From the NCBI RefSeq assembly GCF_002160065.1, contig NZ_NFJW01000005.1:81014-145013 (forward strand): DNA of 64,000 nt. Reading direction: 5' to 3'. A program made the position numbers and the translations under genes. This document shows positions 25,274 to 34,282 of this stretch, piece by piece; positions within the stretch are counted from its first letter, which is position 1, and each line of letters opens with the position of its first letter. This DNA is from Collinsella sp. An2 (GTDB taxonomy: Bacteria > Actinomycetota > Coriobacteriia > Coriobacteriales > Coriobacteriaceae). The notes under the pieces were generated by a model, which did not search any database, was not told the origin of the DNA, and worked only from the letters and a program-made list of their open reading frames with translations.

Positions 25274-26617
25274 TCAGCCGCGCGGCCTTGCCGCAAGGCG
25301 GGCATGCGCCACGCCCACCACGGCGGCCACTACGGCGGGCACCACCCAGCCGAGACCCACCGACGCAAACGGCAGCGCATCCAGCGGCAACGCCGCGGCC
25401 GGAAAGACGGCGTCGCGCAGGTTCGTCGCCACGCTCACCACGGCGGTCACCCCCACCACCCACGGCCACACCTGTGGCAGGGCGTCACACGCACGGCGCA
25501 ACATGCCCATGATCACCATCACGATCGCCACCGGGTAGAGCGCGCCCAGCAGCGGCACCGAAAACGCCAGGATCGCGTCGAGACCGACGTTCGACACCGC
25601 GCACGAGAACAGCGCGAACCCGGCCGCCCATGCGCGATAGGGCACCCGTGGGGCCTCCTGCGAAAAATAGGTGCCGCAGCAGCTGATAAGGCCGATGCAG
25701 ACATTGAGGCAGGCAAGCAGGAAGATGGCCGCAACCACCACGGTCCCCGCCACGCCAAAGTGCAGCGTGGCCGAGGCGGTGAGCACAGCCGCCCCGTTGG
25801 TGGCACCTGCAAGCGACGAGCACAGGCGCACACCAACCACGGCCAAGCCGCCGTAGATAAGCATCATGAGCGCGCCCGCGATGACGCCCGCGCGACACAC
25901 CTCGCGCGTCACGCCGCGAGATTCAGTCACACCCATGGTTCGGATGTTGGTCGCAATCACCAAGCCGAAGGTGAGCGACGCCAGAAGGTCCATGGTCTGA
26001 TATCCGGTCAGAAAGCCCTGAACGGCGGCGTTCTCGTTATAGGGAGGTTGGGCCGCGCAAAGCGGCTCCCCCGCCGAGAACAGCGCCGACCCTACCACCG
26101 CCGCTATCAGCAGAATGAGCGCGGGACCCGTGATGCGGCCCAGCAGACGCGTGATTCGCCCCGGATGCATGGCGAGCACATAGGCCACCACGAAAAACAC
26201 AACCGAGAACACCAGGCGGGCAACGTCTATGGATACGTCCGCGGGCAGCAGCGGAGAGAGCATCTCGAACGCCGTGGACGACGTACGTGGAATGGCAAGG
26301 CACGGACCGATGGCCAGATAGACCGCCGCGACAAGAATTCGCGAGAACACAGGGTGCACGCGGTCGGCGAGCCCGCGCAGCGTGCCGGAGAGCGCCACGG
26401 CCACGATGCCCAGCACCGGCAAGCCCACGCCGGTAACGAAGAACCCGATGATGGCCGGAAGCGTATCCGCGCCCGCCTGCACGCCGAGCAGCGGCGGCAG
26501 GATGAGGTTTCCCGCGCCGAAAAACATAGAAAAGAGCGCCACGCCCACCGAAAGCAGCTGGCGGCGATCCAACCCGGCGCGCTCGCACGCGGAGCCCGTC
26601 TTCACCTGTGTATCCAC
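25274..26617 (-). CDS. brnQ: Branched-chain amino acid:cation symporter BrnQ
   Basis: 447 aa with about twelve membrane segments. The LIVCS family start LSVGVALFSMFFGAGNLILPP and GFFVTGVGLPVLGI are clear, as are YNENAAVQGFLTGYQTMDLLASLTFG and the SCCGTYFS region. It imports Leu, Ile and Val with Na+ or H+. The start is a GTG at 26617 with GGGGAG before it. Single gene, divergent from the Mrr-like gene. Confidence 0.94.
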   Translation of the reverse strand: MDTQVKTGSACERAGLDRRQLLSVGVALFSMFFGAGNLILPPLLGVQAGADTLPAIIGFFVTGVGLPVLGIVAVALSGTLRGLADRVHPVFSRILVAAVYLAIGPCLAIPRTSSTAFEMLSPLLPADVSIDVARLVFSVVFFVVAYVLAMHPGRITRLLGRITGPALILLIAAVVGSALFSAGEPLCAAQPPYNENAAVQGFLTGYQTMDLLASLTFGLVIATNIRTMGVTESRGVTREVCRAGVIAGALMMLIYGGLAVVGVRLCSSLAGATNGAAVLTASATLHFGVAGTVVVAAIFLLACLNVCIGLISCCGTYFSQEAPRVPYRAWAAGFALFSCAVSNVGLDAILAFSVPLLGALYPVAIVMVIMGMLRRACDALPQVWPWVVGVTAVVSVATNLRDAVFPAAALPLDALPFASVGLGWVVPAVVAAVVGVAHARLAARPRG

Positions 26618-26797
26618 GTCTCCCCTATCCCCCAGGGTCTCGTCTGCTCGACAACCATACCAGATGAAGGGCAGGGCGACGGAAGCATGTCTGCGCAGCC
26701 ATGCGCGATATGTATATATGCTGCATCTGGGCTGCGCTTTGATATATCGTATTCATCGAAGCGCCTTTATACGCGGCATGCCGTTTGGAGGTTTCCC

Positions 26798-27808
26798 ATG
26801 GATACCATCGATACGCTTCTCGAGCCCTTTCGCACCGCTGTAGAGAGCCTGTCCGCTGCGCTGGCTCCGCTCATTCAGGACCCGACCGTCTCCGCAACGC
26901 TTGACGCCGTGCTCCCGGTCGTCGTGCTCGCCGCGGGGGTCATCGTCGCCATCTTCCTTATCTGGGCCATCTACCACCTGGTGGCACGCATTTCGTTTCG
27001 CGCGACCTATCATGTTGCGCCCCCGAAGGGCAGCCGCTTCTCGTTTCGGCACGATGATGGAACGAATCGCTTCGTCCTGAGATATCCGCGGTGGCGCTAT
27101 GCGCGCAAAGACGGCGGACGCGATCGCCGCAGGTCGGTCAACGCCCTTGTCTGGAGCAAAAACGAGCTGTTCGTAGGCTCGCACAAGGCCGTATGCAAAT
27201 CGCCGCGCAACATGATAATCCTCGTCTCGCGGCTCCGCGACACCGGCGTGAACATCGCCCCCTGCAAGGAGGAGGAAGCCAAGTTCCAGCAGGCGCGCGC
27301 CATGCGCCGTCACGACCGGTCTGCCGCCACGGCCCAAAGCGTCGTCGCCGCCTTCTCGGCAGACCCTACGCAGTTCGAGGACTTCACTGCCTCTCTTTTC
27401 AGAGAGCTCGGGTATCGGGCGGAAGTCACGCCCAAAACCAACGACGGCGGGTTCGACATCGCCATGGTCGACCCCCAGGGCCGCAGCTGCATCGTCGAAT
27501 GCAAGTGCTACGCGCCGACACACACCATCGGGCGGCCGTACCTGCAGAAGCTCGTCGGCGCCAACGAGACCCAGCGCGCGCAGCGCCTCATCTTCGTCAC
27601 GACGTCGAGCTTCTCTTCCGAAGCCGTCGCATATGCGCGCGAGGCGCAGGTCGAGCTCATCGACGGCGAGCGCCTTACGTCCATCATGGCCCAGGCGAGG
27701 GCGTCCGAAGCCCTCTGGGGACAGACGGGCCAGCCCGACCGCTCGGAGTGGGAGCTTTCGCTCGACGATGTCATGGGCCACTACCCGCCCGACTACCGCG
27801 GACGGTAG
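26798..27808 (+). CDS. Membrane-anchored Mrr-type restriction endonuclease-like protein
   Basis: 336 aa, ATG at 26798 with GGAGG before it. One membrane segment (AVLPVVVLAAGVIVAIFLIWAIYHLV, about 37-62), a central basic region, then an Mrr_cat PD-(D/E)XK domain from about 192: FEDFTASLFRELGY, TPKTNDGGFDIAM with D220, VECKCY with E234 and K236, and RPYLQKLVGANE. All catalytic residues are present. Mrr-like nucleases cut modified or foreign DNA; membrane-tethered forms exist in many actinobacteria but are poorly characterised. No methylase is adjacent. It converges on pcrA. Confidence 0.8.
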   Translation: MDTIDTLLEPFRTAVESLSAALAPLIQDPTVSATLDAVLPVVVLAAGVIVAIFLIWAIYHLVARISFRATYHVAPPKGSRFSFRHDDGTNRFVLRYPRWRYARKDGGRDRRRSVNALVWSKNELFVGSHKAVCKSPRNMIILVSRLRDTGVNIAPCKEEEAKFQQARAMRRHDRSAATAQSVVAAFSADPTQFEDFTASLFRELGYRAEVTPKTNDGGFDIAMVDPQGRSCIVECKCYAPTHTIGRPYLQKLVGANETQRAQRLIFVTTSSFSSEAVAYAREAQVELIDGERLTSIMAQARASEALWGQTGQPDRSEWELSLDDVMGHYPPDYRGR

Positions 27809-27829
27809 GCCGCGGCGAGCTGCGGCCTA
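27806..27829. terminator. Hairpin shared by the convergent mrr-like and pcrA genes
   Basis: TAGGCCGC pairs perfectly with GCGGCCTA around an 8-base loop; the first three bases are the stop codon of the Mrr-like gene. There is no U-tract. It is the only structure in the 36 bases between the two convergent stops. Confidence 0.5.
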
Positions 27830-27844
27830 CCAGGCACAAGCGCC

Positions 27845-30610
27845 CTACATCTTCACGATGGGTGCGAAGCCCTTCATGAGCTTCTTGGTCTGGCCCGTCT
27901 TTTCAAACGTGACCTCGATCATGTCGCCCGAGACGCCGATGACCTCACCCACGCCAAACGTCTTGTGGCTCACCTTGTCGCCCACGGCAAAGGTCTCGGC
28001 GGCCTTCGACGCGTCGGGACGGCGGCGCTCCACCAGCGCGCCGTTGCGGTCGCGCGGCGGGCGCGGCGTGCCGCTACCAAAGGTGGCTGGCTTGCGCCCC
28101 GCGTCGGGACTGATGCCCGTATGCCGCGAGACGCTGCCGGTCGAACGCGTATAGGACCCAAAGACGTTGCCGCCATACATGTCCGACCCCACGCCGGAAC
28201 CGTACGTGCCACGGCGGTCGCCGCGCTTCTCCCAACCGGTGCCCTCGAAGCCGGCAGACCCGACGCCCGAGAACTCGATGTCCTCTGAAGGAATCTCGCC
28301 CACAAACCGGCTGCGGGGATTGGCCTGCGTGGAACCATAGGTACGGCGCGTGGCGGCATACGTGAGGAACAGGCGCTTACGGGCGCGCGTGATGGCGACG
28401 TAGGCCAGGCGGCGCTCCTCCTCGAGCTTCGCCGGATCGTCCGAGAAGCCGGCGACGTGCGGGAAGATCCCCTCCTCGAGGCCCGCCACAAAGACGGCGG
28501 GGAACTCCAGACCCTTTGCGGAGTGCACGGTCATCATGGTGATGGCGCGTGTCTCGCCCGAAAGCGCGTCGAGGTCGCTGCGAAGCGCCAACCACTCGAG
28601 CAACGCTGGCAGGGCCCCGCAAGCAAGCGGGCCGTACGTGCGCTCAATCTCACTTGCAGCCTGCGCGGCGCTGCCATTGGGGACGGGTTCATTTGACAGA
28701 CCGCCCCCCTGTCCGCCTGCGCCTGCACCGCCATCGGGTCTGTCAAATGAACCCGTCCCCAATGGCAGAGCGTCAGTCACATCAGCAATACCGGCGGCTC
28801 GCAGCTCCTCCAGGCTCTCAAGCGTGCCCTCGATGTCGTCGTGGCTCTCCTCAAACTCCGCCGCGACGCCCAAGAATTCCTGGATGTTCTCAGCACGGCT
28901 CTCGGCCTCCATCGTGCCCTCGGCGCGGAAGGCCTGCACGAGTCCCGTCCGGTCGACAATGGCCTCGACCACGCGCTTGAGCTCCCCGTCCATGCGGCGC
29001 CCCTCACGCACGATCTGCACGAAGTCGCCAAGGGCGTTGCGAACCTTGGCGGTGAAGCGACCCGTCTCGGCCGTCGCGATCTCGCACGCCTGGAAGAAAC
29101 TGCAGCGGTTCTCACGCGCGAGCTCTTCGATCTTAGAGATGGACGTGGACCCGATGCCGCGGCGCGGGGTGTTGATGACGCGCTTCACGCTCATCTCGTC
29201 CGCCGGGTTCACGATCATCTTGAGGTAGGCCATGACGTCGCGGATCTCGGCGCGATCGAAGAAGCGCGTGCCGCCCACGATCTTGTAGGGAACGCCCGCG
29301 CGCAGGAACATGTCTTCGAGGATGCGCGACTGCGCGTTGGTGCGATAGAACACGGCGATGTCGTCGTAGCTCATCCCGCCAAGGTGGAGCTTTTCGATCT
29401 CGGCAGCGATCCAGCGGCCCTCATCACGCTCGTCGGACGCCTGGTATGCCTGGATCTTCTCGCCATCGCCCAGCGCGGTATAGAGCCGCTTCTCCTTGCG
29501 CTGCGAGTTATGGCGCACCACGGCGTTGGCGGCGTTGAGGATATGCCCCGTCGAGCGGTAGTTCTGCTCGAGCTTGACGACCTTGGCCTTGGGAAAGTCC
29601 TGCTCAAAGTCGAGGATGTTGGAGATGTCGGCGCCGCGCCAGGAGTAGATCGACTGGTCGTCGTCGCCCACGACCATGAGGTTCTGGTACTTGGCGGCGA
29701 GCAGGTTGGCGATCTCGTACTGCACGTGGTTGGTGTCCTGGTACTCGTCCACGCTGATGTAGCGGAAGCGCTCCTGGTAGCGCTCGAGCACCTCGGGGCG
29801 CGTGCGGAGGAGCTCCAGCGCGCGCACGAGGAGGTCGTCGAAGTCCATGGCGTTGGCCGCGCGCAGGCGGCGCTCGAGCTCCTGGTAGACCTGGGCGGCC
29901 TTCTGCTCCTGCGGCGAGCTCGCGCGCGCCTGGAACTCGTCGGGCCCGACCATGGCGTTCTTGGCGGCGCTGATCTTGCTCCGGATCATGTTGATGGGGT
30001 ACTGCTTCTGCTCGATGCCGAGCGCCTGCATGATGTCGCGCACCATGCGACGCGAGTCGTCATCGTCGTAGATGGTGAACTGCCCCGTGTAGCCCAGCAG
30101 GTCGGCGTCCTCACGCAGCATGCGCACGCACATGGCATGGAAGGTGCAGACCCACATGCCGCGCGTGCCGTCGGGCAGCAGCGCCTGCAGACGCTCGCGC
30201 ATCTCGGCCGCCGCCTTGTTGGTGAACGTGATGGCAAGAATCTGCCAGGGGCGAACGCCCAGGTCGGCAATCATGTGGGCGATACGGAAGGTAAGCACGC
30301 GCGTCTTGCCCGAGCCGGCACCCGCAAGCACGAGCAGCGGGCCCTCGGTGGTGAGCACCGCCTCGCGCTGCGCCGGGTTCAACGAGTCGATATCCACGAC
30401 CGGCTTGGCCGGACGCGCGGGAACCGGCGCGTCGTAGACGTCGAGCGGCACTTGCTCAAAGACGGGAGCGCCACCCGATGCGACGCCCGGCATGGCACCC
30501 GTCGCGGTCGCGGACGCGGCGGCCCCGCCCGCAGCGACCCCGGCAGCGCCCTGCGCCCCCGGCACGGCCCCGGTCCTCATGTTCTTCTCCCACGGCAGCT
30601 CTTGCGGCAT
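27845..30610 (-). CDS. pcrA: UvrD/PcrA-type 3-prime to 5-prime DNA helicase
   Basis: 921 aa. SF1A motifs: LNPAQREAV (Q motif, about 77-85), AGAGSGKT (96-103), TFTNKAAAEM, VDEYQDTN, GDDDQSIYSWRGA, QNYRST, TVHSAKGLEFPAVF and VAITRARKRL, then the C-terminal SHKTFGVGEVIGV Tudor-like domain that contacts RNA polymerase in PcrA. It works in repair and conflict resolution. Three oddities: a ~75-residue Ala/Gly-rich N-terminal extension; residues 615-647 (LPLGTGSFDRPDGGAGAG...) encoded by a 98-bp inverted repeat inserted in frame in the 2B-domain region; and a long Gly/Ser linker before the C-terminal domain. GGGGAG precedes the ATG. Confidence 0.95.
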   Translation of the reverse strand: MPQELPWEKNMRTGAVPGAQGAAGVAAGGAAASATATGAMPGVASGGAPVFEQVPLDVYDAPVPARPAKPVVDIDSLNPAQREAVLTTEGPLLVLAGAGSGKTRVLTFRIAHMIADLGVRPWQILAITFTNKAAAEMRERLQALLPDGTRGMWVCTFHAMCVRMLREDADLLGYTGQFTIYDDDDSRRMVRDIMQALGIEQKQYPINMIRSKISAAKNAMVGPDEFQARASSPQEQKAAQVYQELERRLRAANAMDFDDLLVRALELLRTRPEVLERYQERFRYISVDEYQDTNHVQYEIANLLAAKYQNLMVVGDDDQSIYSWRGADISNILDFEQDFPKAKVVKLEQNYRSTGHILNAANAVVRHNSQRKEKRLYTALGDGEKIQAYQASDERDEGRWIAAEIEKLHLGGMSYDDIAVFYRTNAQSRILEDMFLRAGVPYKIVGGTRFFDRAEIRDVMAYLKMIVNPADEMSVKRVINTPRRGIGSTSISKIEELARENRCSFFQACEIATAETGRFTAKVRNALGDFVQIVREGRRMDGELKRVVEAIVDRTGLVQAFRAEGTMEAESRAENIQEFLGVAAEFEESHDDIEGTLESLEELRAAGIADVTDALPLGTGSFDRPDGGAGAGGQGGGLSNEPVPNGSAAQAASEIERTYGPLACGALPALLEWLALRSDLDALSGETRAITMMTVHSAKGLEFPAVFVAGLEEGIFPHVAGFSDDPAKLEEERRLAYVAITRARKRLFLTYAATRRTYGSTQANPRSRFVGEIPSEDIEFSGVGSAGFEGTGWEKRGDRRGTYGSGVGSDMYGGNVFGSYTRSTGSVSRHTGISPDAGRKPATFGSGTPRPPRDRNGALVERRRPDASKAAETFAVGDKVSHKTFGVGEVIGVSGDMIEVTFEKTGQTKKLMKGFAPIVKM
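28671..28768. repeat. 98-bp inverted-repeat element inside the pcrA coding sequence
   Basis: A 32-base arm at 28671-28702 (beginning CTGCCATTGGGGACGGGTTC) is matched perfectly in reverse complement at 28737-28768, around a 34-base GC-rich loop. The reading frame passes through it and encodes PLGTGSFDRPD, a Gly-rich turn, then GGLSNEPVPNG. Perfect 32-bp arms inside a gene are not expected from protein constraint and point to a small mobile palindromic repeat. Confidence 0.92.
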
Positions 30611-30836
30611 ACGTCAACTCCCCAGCGTTTGGCACCCGCTTCGGCGGGCGCGAGGTTTAGCCTGACCAGTATACCTGCCCGCCGGGACACCGATGCGTCG
30701 CGCGCGCCTTCCCATCCAAGCGACAGCGCGCCGGCACAGGACGACGGCAAAAGATGAAGCGAATGCACACAAACGCCTGTGCCACAATGAAAGCCTGCCT
30801 AACAGTCCTGCACCATCGTCATAAGAAAGGGCCGTC

Positions 30837-31508
30837 ATGGATATCACACGCGACAAGCTGGCGTCCTATATGGACCACACGCTCCTCAAGCCCGAGGCGA
30901 CTGCAGCGGACATCGACCGCGTCGTCGAGGAGGCGCGCCGCTTTCATACCGCATCCGTATGCGTGAACCCCTGTTGGGTTCCCCGCGTCGCCGAGGGCCT
31001 CAAGGGATCCGGTGTCTCCACCTGCACGGTGATCGGCTTCCCGCTGGGCGCCACCACGACCGCCACAAAGGTCGCCGAGGCCCGCGAGGCCGTCGACACC
31101 GGCGCGCAGGAGGTGGACATGGTGATCAACGTCGGCCGCCTCAAGGGCAACGAGGACGATGCGGTGCGCGGCGACATTGCCGCGGTCGCGGACGCCGCGC
31201 ACGAAGGCGGGGCGCTGCTCAAGGTGATTATCGAAACCTGCCTGCTCACCGACGAGGAGAAGGTTCGCGCCTGCAAGCTCTCTCAAGAAGCCGGAGCCGA
31301 CTTCGTAAAAACCTCGACCGGGTTCTCCACGGGCGGCGCCACCGCAGACGACGTGCGCCTCATGCGCGAGACCGCGGGAGCGAACATGGGCGTCAAGGCG
31401 TCCGGCGGCATCCGCACCCTGGCCGACGCGATGACCATGATCGATGCCGGGGCCTCGCGCCTGGGAGTCTCCGCCGCAGTGAGCATCCTGGAAGAGCTTC
31501 CCGCCTAG
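30837..31508 (+). CDS. deoC: Deoxyribose-phosphate aldolase
   Basis: 223 aa. Class I aldolase with Schiff-base lysine K158 in [16 protein letters not shown]94 in [10 protein letters not shown] and the [12 protein letters not shown]-terminal motif. It splits 2-deoxyribose 5-phosphate into acetaldehyde and glyceraldehyde 3-phosphate, the last step of deoxynucleoside breakdown. AAAGGG precedes the ATG. deoD and deoB follow on the same strand after a 536-base gap. Confidence 0.97.
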   Translation: MDITRDKLASYMDHTLLKPEATAADIDRVVEEARRFHTASVCVNPCWVPRVAEGLKGSGVSTCTVIGFPLGATTTATKVAEAREAVDTGAQEVDMVINVGRLKGNEDDAVRGDIAAVADAAHEGGALLKVIIETCLLTDEEKVRACKLSQEAGADFVKTSTGFSTGGATADDVRLMRETAGANMGVKASGGIRTLADAMTMIDAGASRLGVSAAVSILEELPA

Positions 31509-31547
31509 GGAAACGCTGAATATGAGCCTTCGCGGCGGCCCCAAGGC

Positions 31548-31692
31548 ACGCTCGCTTCGGAAAAGGGCGTCCCTTTCCCGAGTCGCCGAGTAGGCACTGA
31601 AGCCCCGAGCCATCTACCAGCGGTTTTGTCCGTCGGGTTTCCTGGTCTACTCGGCCGATCGCGTTTCGGACGCCCTTTTCCGAAGCGAGCGT
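31548..31692. repeat. Long inverted repeat with perfect 25-bp arms between deoC and deoD
   Basis: The arms 31548-31572 (starting ACGCTCGCTTCGGAAAAGGG) and 31668-31692 are perfect reverse complements. Inside, GCCGAGTAG (about 31584) pairs with CTACTCGGC (about 31647), and ACCAG with CTGGT further in, so the whole 145 bases fold into one multi-tier stem. It begins 40 bases after the deoC stop and has no coding frame. It could be a MITE-like repeat, a terminator or a regulatory RNA. Confidence 0.85.
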
Positions 31693-31808
31693 GTATGAGG
31701 GGGCACAAGGAGCGGTAATCGGCATTTTCCTAGCCTAACGAGACGCCCGTCCTACGCATTCGGGGCCGGCCGAGGTCGACCGGCCTTGGCCCGGCCCCGC
31801 CCCTCGCC

Positions 31809-31841
31809 CGCGTTTTCTGCCATGCATGTGGCAGAAAACGC
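31809..31841. promoter_or_regulatory. 13-bp-arm palindrome upstream of deoD (possible operator)
   Basis: GCGTTTTCTGCCA and its exact complement TGGCAGAAAACGC flank a 6-base TGCATG centre. It lies about 205 bases before the deoD start, in the middle of the long deoC-deoD gap. It may be a regulator site for the deo genes or a hairpin; no U-tract follows. The rest of the gap (31842-32044) shows only the deoD leader. Confidence 0.5.
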
Positions 31842-32044
31842 ACGGGACACGGCCTTGCGCCGCCACCATAATGGAGCCATAGGATTATGGCGAGATGTTG
31901 GCGGCGCTCGCACGAGCGTGCCCCGACAGAGCCCCGGCGCATCGGGGCCAGCGGCTTGTCATCGCCGCAGACCATCGGAGGCATGTCTCCAACGCCGCGC
32001 CAGCTCACGCTAGAAGGCCGCGCGATACGCAAAGGAGATAGACC

Positions 32045-32761
32045 ATGCCCCACACCCCCACCCCTCACAACGCTGCCCACGAGGGCGACTTCGCACCCAT
32101 CGTCCTTATGCCGGGCGACCCGCTGCGCGCCAAATACATTGCCGACACCTATCTTGACGACTGCCGCCAGGTGACCGCCGTGCGCGGCATGCTGGGATTC
32201 ACCGGCACCTACAAGGGCAAGCCGGTATCGGTCATGGGTCATGGCATGGGCATGCCCTCCATTGGCATCTACTCCTACGAGCTCTATCACAACTACGACG
32301 TCGAGGCCATCATCCGCGTGGGATCTGCCGGCGGCTACGCCGACGACCTTCAGCTGCGCGACGTCGTGGCCGCCCAGGGTGCCTGCACCGATAGCAACTA
32401 CGCCTTCCAGTTCAACCTGCCCGGCACCTTCGCGCCCATCGCCGACTTCGGCATGCTGTCCCGTGCCGTCGAGGTCGCCAAGGAGCGCGGCGTGAAGATT
32501 CGCGTGGGCAACGTGCTGTCGAGTGACGTCTTCTACGACGGCGGCGCGAACGAGCGCGCCTGGAAACCCATGGGTGTGCTCGCAACCGAGATGGAGTCCG
32601 CTGCGCTCTACATGAATGCCGCGGCCGCCGGCAAGCGCGCGCTCTGCCTGCTCACCATTTCGGACATCCCCTCGCGCGGCCTTGCCCTGCCCGCCGAAGA
32701 GCGCCAGACGAGCTTCAACCAGATGCTTGAGGTCGCGCTGGAAACGGCCATCACCTGCTAG
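32045..32761 (+). CDS. deoD: Purine nucleoside phosphorylase, DeoD type
   Basis: 238 aa. Hexameric PNP family: APIVLMPGDPLRAKYIADT phosphate-binding loop, GHGMGMPSIGIYSYEL, RVGSAGGYA, and the active-site ATEMESAALY followed by TISD. It converts purine (deoxy)nucleosides to base plus (deoxy)ribose 1-phosphate. A strong AAAGGAG lies before the ATG. It feeds deoB, which lies 84 bases downstream. Confidence 0.97.
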   Translation: MPHTPTPHNAAHEGDFAPIVLMPGDPLRAKYIADTYLDDCRQVTAVRGMLGFTGTYKGKPVSVMGHGMGMPSIGIYSYELYHNYDVEAIIRVGSAGGYADDLQLRDVVAAQGACTDSNYAFQFNLPGTFAPIADFGMLSRAVEVAKERGVKIRVGNVLSSDVFYDGGANERAWKPMGVLATEMESAALYMNAAAAGKRALCLLTISDIPSRGLALPAEERQTSFNQMLEVALETAITC

Positions 32762-32845
32762 ATGTCCTGGGGGCATGCGCAGCTCACGCGTATGCCTCAC
32801 TGCTTTAGCCAGCTTGGCACGTCGTCGCGAACATAAAGGAACACC

Positions 32846-34048
32846 ATGAGATACCGCCGCATGATCGTTATCGTCATCGACTCCGTCGGCGTCGGGCACG
32901 CCCCTGACGCCGCGCAATACAAGAGCTCGGGGGCCGACACGCTCGGCCACATCGCCGAGTACTTTGTGGACAAGCTGGGTCGTCCGCTCGAGATTCCCAC
33001 CCTCGCCAGCATGGGAATCGGCTGCACCCATCCCAACGGCCTCGCCGGCATAAGCACCCCACGCCGGCCCTCGGCCGCCTTCGGGCGCATGCAGGTCACA
33101 AGCTTTGGCAACGACTCGCTGGACGGCCACTGGGAGATGATGTGCCTGCCCGCGCGCTTCCATGTGGACTACTTCCCCGAGGGCTTTCCGTCCGAGCTGC
33201 TCAGCAAGCTCGAAGACTTCTCTGGTCGCGGCATCATCTGCAACAAGCCGTATTCGGGCACGCAGGTCATCTACGACTACGGCGAGCGCCAGCTTGAGAC
33301 CGGCGAGCTAATCGTGTACACCTCGGGCGACTCGGTGCTGCAGATCGCCGCCCACGAGGACGTCGTACCAGTAGACGAGCTCTACCGGATCTGCGAATAC
33401 GCGCGCACGCTTATCAACGGCCCCGAGATCACCATGGGGCGCGTCATCGCCCGGCCGTATGTGGGCACGTGCAAAGAGGACTTCACGCGAACGGCCAACC
33501 GCCGCGACTACGGCCTGGAGCCCACGGGCGCAACCGTCCTCACCATGCTGAAAGACGCCGGCTTCGACGTCATTGCGGTGGGCAAGACCTGGGACCTGTT
33601 CTGTGGCCAGGGCTTCACGCAGTCCTACCACAACGAGAGCAACATGGACGGCATGGACCACGTGGACGACGTTTTGAGCCAGGACTGGGAGGGACTCTGC
33701 TTCACCAACCTGGTCGACTTCGACACGGTCTACGGACATCGTCGCAACGCACAGGGCTATGGCGAGGCCCTCGAAGCCTTTGATCGCCGCCTTGCCCGCG
33801 TTGTGGATGAGCTGCGGCCGGACGACCTACTTATGGTCACGGCCGACCACGGCAACGACCCAACCTACGAGGGCACCGACCATACGCGCGAGCTCGTCCC
33901 GCTACTCGCCTGGTCGCCCTCCATGGCCCACGAGGGTGTCGACCTGGGCCTGCGAGGAACTTGCTCCGACCTGGGCGCCACCGTGCTCGACAACTTCGGC
34001 GTCACCGGCAACGGCGAGGGAACGAGCTTCCTTGCCCAGGTGAGCTAA
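32846..34048 (+). CDS. deoB: Phosphopentomutase
   Basis: 400 aa of the alkaline phosphatase superfamily. IVIVIDSVGVGHAPDA has the first metal aspartate, GADTLGHI the catalytic threonine, then DSLDGHWEMMC, NLVDFDTVYGHRR and MVTADHGNDPTYEGTDHTRE with the remaining metal ligands. It moves phosphate from C1 to C5 of (deoxy)ribose, linking DeoD to DeoC. ATAAAGGAACACC gives the ribosome site. The three genes form a complete deoxynucleoside salvage route. Confidence 0.97.
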   Translation: MRYRRMIVIVIDSVGVGHAPDAAQYKSSGADTLGHIAEYFVDKLGRPLEIPTLASMGIGCTHPNGLAGISTPRRPSAAFGRMQVTSFGNDSLDGHWEMMCLPARFHVDYFPEGFPSELLSKLEDFSGRGIICNKPYSGTQVIYDYGERQLETGELIVYTSGDSVLQIAAHEDVVPVDELYRICEYARTLINGPEITMGRVIARPYVGTCKEDFTRTANRRDYGLEPTGATVLTMLKDAGFDVIAVGKTWDLFCGQGFTQSYHNESNMDGMDHVDDVLSQDWEGLCFTNLVDFDTVYGHRRNAQGYGEALEAFDRRLARVVDELRPDDLLMVTADHGNDPTYEGTDHTRELVPLLAWSPSMAHEGVDLGLRGTCSDLGATVLDNFGVTGNGEGTSFLAQVS

Positions 34049-34199
34049 TTGAGCGCGGCCGGTCGTATTGTCCCGACCGGCCGCGTCGCACCGGCCAGCT
34101 GACCGCTCTGCCCCGTTCTGCCCTGCCCTGTCCCGACCGGCCGCGCCGCACCGGCCGCGCCGCCCCGCTCCGCCCTCGTCCCGACGGCGTCAAACGCAC

Positions 34200-34236
34200 A
34201 GCCGGCCGCCCGCCCCGATAGGACGGCCGGCCGGCT
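34200..34236 (+). terminator. Hairpin after deoB in a repeat-rich gap
   Basis: AGCCGGCCG pairs with CGGCCGGCT around a 19-base loop; no U-tract. Upstream, a 26-base segment starting TCCCGACCGGCCGCG occurs at 34071 and again at 34131, exactly 60 bp apart with one difference, so the deoB/MFS gap is a small direct repeat plus this hairpin. Confidence 0.5.
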
Positions 34237-34282
34237 GAAACGACAGATTGCTCGCATCCGCCCCGGCGCTTCGCGTGAGCCT

